Below, piece by piece: positions 1 to 6,276 of a stretch of DNA of 8,535 nt. The DNA is from Bacteroidia bacterium. Its GTDB lineage: Bacteria; Planctomycetota; Phycisphaerae; Phycisphaerales; SM1A02. A program made the position numbers and the translations under genes. The stretch covers positions 1-8,535 of the forward strand of contig JASGCG010000049.1 in assembly GCA_030054235.1 (NCBI GenBank), read 5' to 3'. Every line of letters begins with the position of its first letter. The first letter of the stretch is position 1. Under the pieces are notes generated by a model. That model was given only the letters and a program-made list of their open reading frames with translations, searched no databases and was not told the DNA's origin.

Positions 1-2
1 GC

Positions 3-1490
3 CCGATCGATGATCAGGTCCTGACCACGCTCTACCCCATCAGCACGGCGAACGAACTGTCGGCCATGGCTGGTGCCGCGACCGCAGCACAGCCGCACAT
101 GGCGCGCTTGGCCCTCGACGAGCCAGCTCGACTGGGTGCCTTCCTGCGACGGATCGCCGTCGAGCTGCAGGGCGCCAAGCACTCCATCGTGGACATGGCG
201 CATCGCGAAACGGCCCTGCCCGCCGAGCCCCGCCTGGCCAGCGTCGAGTTCGGGCGCACGCTGCTGCAACTGGAGCAGGCTGCCGCGTGCTGCGATGCCG
301 AGCAGCTTGCGATCGATCGTGCCCTCGCAGGCGATGCGGGCTTCGGTGAGCAGGTCAGTTGGCGGCGTCCACGCCGCGACCTGGCCGCAGGCATCGCCTC
401 CATGCTCGAGCCTCTCGATCGGCCGGTGCTCTCGATCGGCCCGAACAACTTTCCGCTCGCCTATCACGGCTGCGTTGGCGGCGACACGGTCGCTGCGTTC
501 GCCAGCGGCCATGCGGTGATCGCCAAGGGGCATCCGTTGCACCCCGGGACAGGCGTGCTGCTGGCCGAGTGCGTGCACCGCGCTGCGCAGGCCACCGGCA
601 TGCCCGCCGGGTGCTTCCAGTTCATGGCGCATGCGGATCCGACGGACCTGGCAACGCTCATCGAGCAGTCGATCGGTGCCGTGGCCTTCACGGGCAGCCG
701 TCGGGCGGGCCTGTCGATCAAGGCAACGTGCGACCGCGTCGGCGTGCCGGCCTTCCTCGAAATGTCGAGCGTGAACCCCGTGTGGCTGCTGGCGACGGAC
801 CCTGCGTCGATCGATGCCTGTGCGGATGCATGGCTGCAGAGCGTGACGCTCGGGGCAGGGCAGTTCTGCACGAAGCCGGGGCTGCTTCTGGTTCACGACC
901 GCGTCGTGCAGGACCGCATCGTGGCGCGACTGGCCCCGCAGTTCGATGCCATGGACGACGCCACGCTGCTGAGCATCCAAGGTGCTTCCGACTTCCGCAG
1001 CAGCATCGAGCGCCTCCGCACGGCCGGTGCCGTCCTGCATACGGATCCTGCGACGCGCTCCGCCGGCGGCGCTCGGGTCCGGCCGGCGCTCTGCAGCGCA
1101 AGCGCTTCCGCGGCGCTCAAGGCCAGCATGCTCGACGAGGTCTTCGGTCCCTTCGGCCTCGTGCTTGCGCTCGACGGCGTCGATCCCGCATCGATCTATG
1201 CCGCCATCGGCGGGCAATTGACCAGCGGCCTCTGGTGCGACGCCGGCACCACGCATGACACCGCGGCATCGTGGCTCGCACAGCTTCGACCTCACTGCGG
1301 CAGGCTGCTCCTGAACAAGATGCCCACGGGGGTGACCGTCACGGAGTCCATGGTGCATGGCGGGCCATTCCCCGCAACCGGCACCGCTGCGCACACGGCC
1401 GTCGGCTTCCCCACCAGCATGCTCCGGTTCGCAGCCCGGCGCTGTTACGACGCCGTGCTCCCGCAGTACAGGCCGCCGCTGCTTCGCTGA
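3..1490 (+). CDS. alpha-ketoglutarate-semialdehyde dehydrogenase (NADP-type aldehyde dehydrogenase), 5' partial
   Basis: This enzyme would oxidise alpha-ketoglutarate semialdehyde to alpha-ketoglutarate, the last step of hydroxyproline breakdown, in the cytoplasm. The frame is open to the left edge, and the residues before the first in-window ATG (66), ending YPISTANELSA, fit the family's N-terminus. The true start therefore probably lies outside the window. About 495 residues are visible against roughly 520 for the family. Counting from the Met at 66, conserved blocks are IGPNNFPLA (124-132), KGHPLHPGT (154-162), FTGSRRAG (208-215), the general-base Glu232 in LEMSSVNPV, the nucleophile Cys268 in GAGQFCTKPG (codon 867-869) and DEVFGPFG. 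These blocks mark the KGSADH branch of the superfamily rather than betaine or succinate-semialdehyde dehydrogenases. The usual Asn after QFCT is Lys here. It converges on the epimerase-like gene with a 16-bp gap. Sugar-acid pathways also use this enzyme, but the neighbours favour hydroxyproline. Confidence 0.9.
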   Translation, partial: PIDDQVLTTLYPISTANELSAMAGAATAAQPHMARLALDEPARLGAFLRRIAVELQGAKHSIVDMAHRETALPAEPRLASVEFGRTLLQLEQAAACCDAEQLAIDRALAGDAGFGEQVSWRRPRRDLAAGIASMLEPLDRPVLSIGPNNFPLAYHGCVGGDTVAAFASGHAVIAKGHPLHPGTGVLLAECVHRAAQATGMPAGCFQFMAHADPTDLATLIEQSIGAVAFTGSRRAGLSIKATCDRVGVPAFLEMSSVNPVWLLATDPASIDACADAWLQSVTLGAGQFCTKPGLLLVHDRVVQDRIVARLAPQFDAMDDATLLSIQGASDFRSSIERLRTAGAVLHTDPATRSAGGARVRPALCSASASAALKASMLDEVFGPFGLVLALDGVDPASIYAAIGGQLTSGLWCDAGTTHDTAASWLAQLRPHCGRLLLNKMPTGVTVTESMVHGGPFPATGTAAHTAVGFPTSMLRFAARRCYDAVLPQYRPPLLR

Positions 1491-1506
1491 ACGATCGTTG
1501 TGCGGA

Positions 1507-2583
1507 TCAGCCGCGCGCGTCCCACGTTTTGAGCAGTTCCGCCTCGCGCTCGGCGCTGATGCCGGGCGCACGTCCGCCCCACGCGAAGGTCGCGGGTCGC
1601 TCGGCCTTGGTGCGCTCGAAGTCCGCGATGGTGTCGCGGGCGGTCTCTGCGAGCGGTCGGCACGTGAGGCCTGCGCTGAAGGCCTTGGTGCAGTTGGCGC
1701 GACCCGATCCGGCGTACTCGGGCATCTGCGGGATCCAGAGCGGCAGTCCCATCCACGGTGCAACGTTTTGCTCGAGGAGCCACTGCTCGTCGCACCAGGC
1801 AAACTCCACGGGATCGCTCACCGTCGCCTTGATGCCCGCGAGCATCTCCTCGAAGCTCAGCGGTCCCTCGGGACCGTTGGCGAGGTACGTCCCGGCATGG
1901 CCATCCTCCACGAGCTTGAGCATGAACGACGCAAGGTCACGGACGTCGATGAACTGCACGCGCACGTCGGCGGGCTTCGGTGCGCGCGGTGCGAGCACAC
2001 GTCCGCCGCGCGCGATGCGCACGGGCCAGTACGTGAACCGCAACGAATCGTCGCCGGGCCCCACGATGAGGCCCGGGCGCACCACGCACGACCGATCGCG
2101 GAACACCAGCGCGGCCTGCTGCTCACACAGCGCCTTGAGCGGTCCGTAGGTCTCTCCGGTCACCTGTTCCACCGTCGGATCGGGAATCGTGCCCACGGGC
2201 GTCGACTCATCGGGCGCCACGGCATTGTCGGTGAAGACCGAAATCGTCGACACGAGCTGGTAGAGGTGCGTGACCGGCTCAAGCAGTTCGGCCGATGCCT
2301 TCGTGATGCGCGGCACGTACGACGAATTGTCGATGACCGCGTCGAAGCGCGTGCCTTCCTTGCGCATCGAGGCCACGAGCGCCTCGAGCGACTTCAGCCC
2401 ATCGCCCTTGGCGGGATCGCGGTCGCCCTTCAGCTGGACGATGCCCTTGAATGCATCGCCCGCAAAGCGAGTTGGGTCGGTCTTGCCGCGATTGAAGAGC
2501 GTGATGGTCCAGCCCTTCGCCATCGCTTGCTCGACGAGGTGCGGGCCGAGGAAACCGGTTCCACCGAGGATCAGGATGCGCAT
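1507..2583 (-). CDS. NAD-dependent epimerase/dehydratase family protein (extended/atypical SDR)
   Basis: A 358-residue cytoplasmic Rossmann-fold protein of the short-chain dehydrogenase/reductase superfamily. The N-terminal dinucleotide-binding loop GGTGFLG is at residues 7-13. A Ser-rich strand ending VSTISVF lies near 111-117, and the YxxxK catalytic pair is Tyr146/Lys150 in YGPLK. RPGLIVGPGD (169-178) and FIDVRDLA (211-218) are conserved blocks of the nucleotide-sugar-epimerase-like branch. The substrate cannot be read from the sequence. The ATG at 2583 puts the Rossmann loop at its usual distance from the N-terminus, and a TAGCCT box ends 6 nt before it. The gene follows the DapA-family gene on the same strand after 53 bp and converges on the aldehyde dehydrogenase. 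Its place between two hydroxyproline genes may be functional or accidental. It is not a step of the known pathway. No frameshift or missing core motif was seen. Confidence 0.85.
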   Translation of the reverse strand: MRILILGGTGFLGPHLVEQAMAKGWTITLFNRGKTDPTRFAGDAFKGIVQLKGDRDPAKGDGLKSLEALVASMRKEGTRFDAVIDNSSYVPRITKASAELLEPVTHLYQLVSTISVFTDNAVAPDESTPVGTIPDPTVEQVTGETYGPLKALCEQQAALVFRDRSCVVRPGLIVGPGDDSLRFTYWPVRIARGGRVLAPRAPKPADVRVQFIDVRDLASFMLKLVEDGHAGTYLANGPEGPLSFEEMLAGIKATVSDPVEFAWCDEQWLLEQNVAPWMGLPLWIPQMPEYAGSGRANCTKAFSAGLTCRPLAETARDTIADFERTKAERPATFAWGGRAPGISAEREAELLKTWDARG

Positions 2584-2589
2584 CGAAGC

Positions 2590-2595
2590 AGGCTA
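2590..2595 (-). promoter_or_regulatory. -10-like box TAGCCT for the epimerase-like gene
   Basis: Read on the minus strand, TAGCCT ends exactly 6 nt before the ATG at 2583, so transcription starting at the usual distance would begin at the start codon. No Shine-Dalgarno sequence lies between. It sits in a shared 9-mer GTAGCCTGC (2588-2596) that also precedes the DapA-family gene at the same distance. No convincing -35 at 16-18 bp was seen; a TTGTCA lies 22 bp upstream, which is too far. Promoter activity is inferred. Confidence 0.5.
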
Positions 2596-2636
2596 CGCGC
2601 CGTCAGGCCGACAGTGTTGACAAACGCAACGAAAGA

Positions 2637-3551
2637 TCAACCAGCCACGGACGGCCTTGCAGCGAGCGCGCCGCGGATCGTGGACAGGGCCGCTTCGCGA
2701 GCGGGCCCTGACACCGGTAGCCGCGGCCCGCGCACCCGCTCGCAGCCCATGCCGACTTCGCTCTGCACCAGCTTGATGAGTTGCACGAATTCAGGCACCG
2801 TGTCCATCCGCAGGAGCGGCAGGAACCAGCGATAGAGCGCGGTGGCCTCGTCCATCCGTCCGGCACGGGCCAAGTCGAACAGCCGCACGCTCTCATGGGG
2901 CAGCGCATTGACCAGTCCGGCCACCCAGCCCACTGCACCGGCGGCCACGCCCTCGACGAGCATGTCATCGAGGCCGACGAAGCAGGCCACTCGGTCGCCC
3001 AACTCGGCGCGCAGCGAGGTCGTGCGACGCGCATCACCGCTGGAGTCCTTCGCCGCGTGCAGGTTGGCGTGCCGAGCGGCGAACCCCGCCACCTGCTTCG
3101 CATCGATGTCGACGCCGTAGGCATGCGGGTTGTTGTAGAGCATGCACGGCAGTCGCGTGGCCGCGAACACCGCATCCATGTGCGCCTCGACTTCGGCCCA
3201 TGGCCCTTTGTGCACATAGGGCGGCAGCACCATCAAGCCGCCGCAGCCGGTCGCTGCGGCATCGCGTGCCAGCGCGACGGCTTCTCGCGTGCTGGCGGAG
3301 GCGATCGCGGCCACGATCGGAACGCGCCCGCCAACGGCCTGCAGCAGCGTGCGCCAGAGATCCACGCGCTCGGCATGCGACAGCGTGCTCCCTTCACCGA
3401 GCGACCCGGGTGCGATGATCGCGGTGCACCCAGCCTCCACCAGCCATGCGGCATGGCGCGCGAGGAAGGCGTGATCGATCTCGCCGCGGGCGTCGAAGGG
3501 CGTGGTGATCGCGGGCATGACGCCGCGCCACGTGGCGTGCTCAAGGTGCAT
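2637..3551 (-). CDS. DapA/dihydrodipicolinate synthase family lyase, probable pyrroline-4-hydroxy-2-carboxylate deaminase
   Basis: A 304-residue class I aldolase-fold (TIM-barrel) protein of the DapA/N-acetylneuraminate lyase family. The Schiff-base lysine is Lys168 in HAAKDSSGD. The catalytic Tyr139 sits in YNNP (139-142). The substrate loop reads GSLGEGSTLS (49-58) instead of the GTTGES of true dihydrodipicolinate synthases, which argues against a lysine-biosynthesis role. With a 4-hydroxyproline epimerase and a KGSA dehydrogenase nearby, the likely reaction is conversion of pyrroline-4-hydroxy-2-carboxylate to alpha-ketoglutarate semialdehyde plus ammonia (counterpart of LhpC/HypD). The family call is read from motifs; the substrate is inferred from context. 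The gene starts 27 bp after the malic enzyme stop on the same strand and has its own -10-like box, TAGCCT, ending 6 nt before the ATG. A 2-keto-3-deoxy-sugar-acid aldolase/dehydratase is the main alternative. Confidence 0.85.
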   Translation of the reverse strand: MHLEHATWRGVMPAITTPFDARGEIDHAFLARHAAWLVEAGCTAIIAPGSLGEGSTLSHAERVDLWRTLLQAVGGRVPIVAAIASASTREAVALARDAAATGCGGLMVLPPYVHKGPWAEVEAHMDAVFAATRLPCMLYNNPHAYGVDIDAKQVAGFAARHANLHAAKDSSGDARRTTSLRAELGDRVACFVGLDDMLVEGVAAGAVGWVAGLVNALPHESVRLFDLARAGRMDEATALYRWFLPLLRMDTVPEFVQLIKLVQSEVGMGCERVRGPRLPVSGPAREAALSTIRGALAARPSVAG

Positions 3552-3557
3552 CGCCGC

Positions 3558-3563
3558 AGGCTA
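3558..3563 (-). promoter_or_regulatory. -10-like box TAGCCT for the DapA-family gene
   Basis: TAGCCT on the minus strand ends 6 nt before the ATG at 3551, inside the 27-bp gap after the malic enzyme stop. The 9-mer GTAGCCTGC (3556-3564) and its distance to the ATG are identical to the site before the epimerase-like gene. A separate start here would mean the minus-strand genes are not only read from one upstream promoter. No Shine-Dalgarno or -35 is apparent. Confidence 0.5.
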
Positions 3564-3578
3564 CCTGCTGCCGTCGCC

Positions 3579-5225
3579 TCAGCCGAGCATCGATGGATAG
3601 TGCGGGTCGTATTGCACGCGGTGGATCAGCTCCTCCATGTGCTCGACGCCATCGATCGCCGACTGCTCCGTGGCGAGCCCGCGCTCGACGATCAGCCGCG
3701 CCACGCGTGCGGCGAGGAACGAACTGGTCTCGACGATGCCCGACATCGGTGGGTAGATGAGCCCCACGTCGAGGTCTTGGTCCGTCACGCGTTCCGCGAG
3801 GGCCTCGGCAGCGACCAGGAACATCTCATCGGTGACGCGGCGCGCGCCGGTGGCGTAGACCGCCAAGCCCACCGCGGGATAGATGTAGACGTTGTTGCCC
3901 TGGCCCGGCACGAACAGCCGCCCATCATGGTGCAGCGGTGGGAACGGGCTGCCGCTGGCGAAGATCGCGCGGCCGCCCGACCACTGGATCGCCTCCTCGG
4001 CCGTGCACTCGCTGCGCGAGGTCGGGTTGCTGTACGGGAAGATGACCGGCCGCCGGTTGAGCGAGGCCATCTCGCGGATGACCTCCTCGCTGAAGGCCTT
4101 GGCCACCGTGCTCACGCCGATGAGCACGCTCGGCCGCACCGCGCGCACGGCTTCGATCAGCGTCGCGGCGCTGCCGCCGGCGAAGGGGTGCGCGTAGCGC
4201 TGCTGGTAGTCGGCCAGGCCGGGCGATGCGCTCGTGATCAGGCCCTTCGAGTTCATGAACCAGCAGCGCGCGCGGGCATCGCCTTCCGGCAGGCCTTCCC
4301 GCATGAGCTGCATGCAGATGAGGTCGGCGATCCCCACGGCGGCGCTGCCGGCGCCGAAGAAGAGGTATCGATGGTCTCGCATGGCCGAGCCCATCATGCG
4401 CGCGGCCCCGAACAGCCCGGCGACCGCCACCGAGGCCGTGCCCTGGATGTCGTCGTTGAAGCAGCAGACGCGGTCGCGGTAGCGCTCGAGCAGCGGGATC
4501 GCGGTCTTGTTGGTGAAGTCCTCGAACTGGATGCACGCGCGGGGGAAGACCTCCTGCACGGCCTCGACGAACTCATCGACGAAGTCGAAGTACTCGTCGC
4601 CCGCCACGCGCAGGTGGCGCGCGCCCGGGTAGAGCGGATCCGCGAGGAACGACTCGTTGTTGGTGCCCACGTCGAGCACCACCGGCAGGCATGCCTCGGG
4701 CGGCACGCCCGCGCACGCGGTGTAGAGCGCAAGCTTGCCGACGGGGATCCCCATGCCGCAGACGCCCAGGTCGCCCAGCCCGAGGATGCGTTCGCCATCG
4801 GTGACGACGATGAACCGCACGTCACGCTCCGGCCAGTTGCGCAGGATCTCGGCCACGCGGCCCTTGCGTCGCATGCTGATGTACAGGCCCTTCGGCCGGC
4901 GCATGATGTGACCGAACCGCTGGCAGGCCTCGCCCACGGTCGGGGTGTAGACCAGCGGCATGTATGCCGGCAGGTCGCTGCGCAGGAGCGAGTAGAAGAG
5001 GTGCTCGTTGCGGTCCTGGAGTTCCGAGAGGTAGATGTACTTCTCGAGCGACGTGGGCTTTGCCTCCAGGTGCGCGCGCATGCGCAGGAGCTGCGTGTCG
5101 AGCCCTTCCACGCCATCCGGGAGAAGGCCGGTGATGCCGAGGCGTTCGCGCTCGGCCTCGGTGAAGGCGGTTCCTTTGTTGAGTCGTGCGGTGTGCAGGA
5201 TCCGCCAGGCGTCGGGCGTGGTCAT
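3579..5225 (-). CDS. malic enzyme (oxaloacetate-decarboxylating malate dehydrogenase)
   Basis: Converts malate to pyruvate, CO2 and NAD(P)H in the cytoplasm. At 548 residues it is full length for the long SfcA/eukaryote-type family. The catalytic acid is Tyr93 in YTPTVGEA and the general base Lys164 in PVGKLALY. Metal ligands are Glu235/Asp236 in QFEDF and the Asp pair 258/259 in FNDDIQGTA. The Rossmann loop is GAGSAAVG (291-298), and ECTAEEA, FASGSPFPP and GQGNNVYIYP complete the family signature. The segment after the second Rossmann strand reads MNSKGLI (324-330), closer to NADP-type enzymes (DSKGLI) than to NAD-type ones, so NADP preference is possible. The frame stays open upstream to 5432, but that extension would overlap the divergent epimerase gene and lacks family similarity. 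The ATG at 5225 gives the normal N-terminus and has a TACAGT box 9 nt before it. The cofactor call is inference; the family is secure. Confidence 0.95.
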   Translation of the reverse strand: MTTPDAWRILHTARLNKGTAFTEAERERLGITGLLPDGVEGLDTQLLRMRAHLEAKPTSLEKYIYLSELQDRNEHLFYSLLRSDLPAYMPLVYTPTVGEACQRFGHIMRRPKGLYISMRRKGRVAEILRNWPERDVRFIVVTDGERILGLGDLGVCGMGIPVGKLALYTACAGVPPEACLPVVLDVGTNNESFLADPLYPGARHLRVAGDEYFDFVDEFVEAVQEVFPRACIQFEDFTNKTAIPLLERYRDRVCCFNDDIQGTASVAVAGLFGAARMMGSAMRDHRYLFFGAGSAAVGIADLICMQLMREGLPEGDARARCWFMNSKGLITSASPGLADYQQRYAHPFAGGSAATLIEAVRAVRPSVLIGVSTVAKAFSEEVIREMASLNRRPVIFPYSNPTSRSECTAEEAIQWSGGRAIFASGSPFPPLHHDGRLFVPGQGNNVYIYPAVGLAVYATGARRVTDEMFLVAAEALAERVTDQDLDVGLIYPPMSGIVETSSFLAARVARLIVERGLATEQSAIDGVEHMEELIHRVQYDPHYPSMLG

Positions 5226-5234
5226 TGGCCAAGG

Positions 5235-5240
5235 ACTGTA
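5235..5240 (-). promoter_or_regulatory. -10-like box TACAGT for the malic enzyme gene
   Basis: TACAGT on the minus strand, preceded by GGGGC, ends 9 nt before the ATG at 5225. The sequence between is CCTTGGCCA, with no purine-rich ribosome binding site. The spacing predicts a leader of zero to three bases. Any -35 would overlap the start of the divergent hydroxyproline epimerase gene. Confidence 0.5.
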
Positions 5241-5254
5241 GCCCCGACGGCTAC
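5238..5254. repeat. perfect inverted repeat GTAGCC-N5-GGCTAC in a divergent gap
   Basis: A 6-bp perfect inverted repeat with a CCGAC spacer lies at the middle of the 40-bp gap between the malic enzyme and hydroxyproline epimerase starts. Its arms overlap both outward-facing -10-like boxes. It may be an operator that controls both genes, or simply the by-product of two divergent GGCTAC promoter cores. GGCTAC also occurs once inside a coding region (5446-5451), so the hexamer alone is not specific. Confidence 0.6.
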
Positions 5255-5257
5255 GAT
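5252..5257 (+). promoter_or_regulatory. -10-like box TACGAT for the hydroxyproline epimerase gene
   Basis: TACGAT on the plus strand, preceded by GGC, ends 8 nt before the ATG at 5266. No Shine-Dalgarno lies in CCGCCGTC. It is the divergent partner of the TACAGT box of the malic enzyme. The two boxes are 11 bp apart and point outwards. Confidence 0.5.
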
Positions 5258-5265
5258 CCGCCGTC

Positions 5266-6273
5266 ATGGCGCCGATCACCGATGCACCGCTGCGCGTGCG
5301 CTGCGTCGACAGCCACACCGAGGGTGAACCCACGCGAACGCTGGTCGACGGCCTGCCCGGGCTGTCCGGCGACCCGTGCACGGTGCGGGCCGCGCTTGAT
5401 GATGCGTGGGCGCCCATCGTGCGCGCCTTCATGCTCGAGCCGCGCGGCTACGCGTGGCTCGTCGGGGCGGTGGTGCTGCCGCCCACGCTGCCGGGCGCGT
5501 CGTTCGGCGTGGTCTTCTTCAACAACGTGGGCACGTTGGGCATGTGCGGGCATGGCACGATCGGCGTGGTGCGCACGCTGTCCGCGCTCGGTCGGCTCGC
5601 TCCGGGCGAGCACGTGATCGAGACCCCGGTCGGGTCCGTGGTCGCGCGCCTGCATCCGGATGGGCGCGTGAGCGTGCGCAACGTGCCCAGCCGGGTTGCG
5701 CAGCGTGGCGTCGCGGTCGAGGTCCCGGGCCACGGCATCGTGCACGGCGATGTCGCCTGGGGCGGCAATTGGTTCTTCATCTGCCATGACCACGGCATGT
5801 CCATTGCCGTCGATCGTGTGCAGGAGCTCACGGCCTTCTGCATGCGGGTCCGCGCGGCTTACGACGCTGCGGGGCTTCGCGGCGATGACGGTGCGCCCAT
5901 CGACCACGTCGAACTCTCGATCGATGCGCATCGCGCGGGCGCACCGCTGGCGCCGACGCACGGCGGAGCTGGCCAGCAGGTCGGCCTCGGCGCCGATGCT
6001 CGCAACTTCGTGCTCTGTCCCGGCTCGGAATGGGATCGCTCGCCCTGTGGCACCGGCACGAGCGCTCGGGTGGCGTGCCTGGCGGCGGAGGGCCGGCTGG
6101 CTCCGGGTGCCACGTGGGTGCAGGAGTCCGTGCTCGGCACGCGCTTCGAGGCCACCTACGAGCTGATCGGCGCGGACATCGTGCCCACCATCACCGGCTC
6201 GGCGCACGTCACCTTCGATGGATGGATGCTGATCGACCCTGCTGATCCGCTCGCGCGCCTGGACGCGCGGTGA
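5266..6273 (+). CDS. 4-hydroxyproline 2-epimerase (proline racemase family)
   Basis: Interconverts trans-4-hydroxy-L-proline and cis-4-hydroxy-D-proline, the entry step of hydroxyproline catabolism, in the cytoplasm. The 335-residue protein has the family opening DSHTEGEPTR (15-24). Both catalytic cysteines are present: Cys94 in LGMCGHGTIG and Cys261 in DRSPCGTGTSAR. The second Cys separates racemases/epimerases from the trans-3-hydroxy-L-proline dehydratases, which carry Thr there. The block GDVAWGGNWFF (161-171) and the FFNNVG segment are typical of the 4-hydroxyproline branch rather than true proline racemase. The ATG at 5266 puts DSHTEGEP at its usual place; a TACGAT box ends 8 nt before it and no Shine-Dalgarno is visible. 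It diverges from the malic enzyme across 40 bp and ends 3 bp from the stop of the convergent DUF1573 gene. Known counterparts are called HypRE or LhpA. Confidence 0.93.
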   Translation: MAPITDAPLRVRCVDSHTEGEPTRTLVDGLPGLSGDPCTVRAALDDAWAPIVRAFMLEPRGYAWLVGAVVLPPTLPGASFGVVFFNNVGTLGMCGHGTIGVVRTLSALGRLAPGEHVIETPVGSVVARLHPDGRVSVRNVPSRVAQRGVAVEVPGHGIVHGDVAWGGNWFFICHDHGMSIAVDRVQELTAFCMRVRAAYDAAGLRGDDGAPIDHVELSIDAHRAGAPLAPTHGGAGQQVGLGADARNFVLCPGSEWDRSPCGTGTSARVACLAAEGRLAPGATWVQESVLGTRFEATYELIGADIVPTITGSAHVTFDGWMLIDPADPLARLDAR

Positions 6274-6276
6274 TCG

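Noticed and set aside
66..68. ATG at 66 as the start of the aldehyde dehydrogenase
   Set aside because: The frame is open to the left edge and encodes plausible family sequence before it, so the gene is best treated as truncated by the window.
1490..1499. 10-bp palindrome AACGATCGTT at a convergent junction
   Set aside because: It has no loop, so it cannot form a terminator hairpin, and a single short palindrome is not enough to call an operator.
2617..2622. Consensus TTGACA on the plus strand as a -35 element
   Set aside because: No -10 box at proper spacing and no plus-strand gene follow it. Its minus-strand reading, TTGTCA, is 22 bp from the TAGCCT box, too far for a standard promoter.
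1357..2835. A 492-codon plus-strand open frame over the epimerase-like gene
   Set aside because: It is antisense to a gene with intact Rossmann and YxxxK motifs and has no motif of its own. It would also begin inside the aldehyde dehydrogenase gene.
2637..3551. True dihydrodipicolinate synthase (DapA) of lysine synthesis
   Set aside because: The GTTGES substrate loop is replaced by GSLGEG, and the neighbours belong to hydroxyproline catabolism.
2781..5327. An 848-codon plus-strand open frame antisense to the malic enzyme and DapA-family genes
   Set aside because: Its His/Arg/Asp/Glu-rich product has no recognisable motif, and it lies opposite two genes with complete catalytic motifs. Long antisense frames are expected where G+C-rich third positions remove stop codons.
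5226..5432. N-terminal extension of the malic enzyme to an upstream ATG at 5432
   Set aside because: The 69 extra residues are Ser/Arg-rich, have no family similarity and would overlap the divergent epimerase gene. The ATG at 5225 gives the normal family length and has the -10-like box.
5251..6207. A 318-codon minus-strand frame opposite the hydroxyproline epimerase
   Set aside because: It is a composition-driven shadow. The plus strand holds both catalytic Cys motifs of the epimerase family.
6252..6269. Hairpin CGCGCG-N6-CGCGCG as a terminator for the epimerase gene
   Set aside because: It lies inside the last codons and no T-tract follows. Such GC stems arise easily in this base composition.
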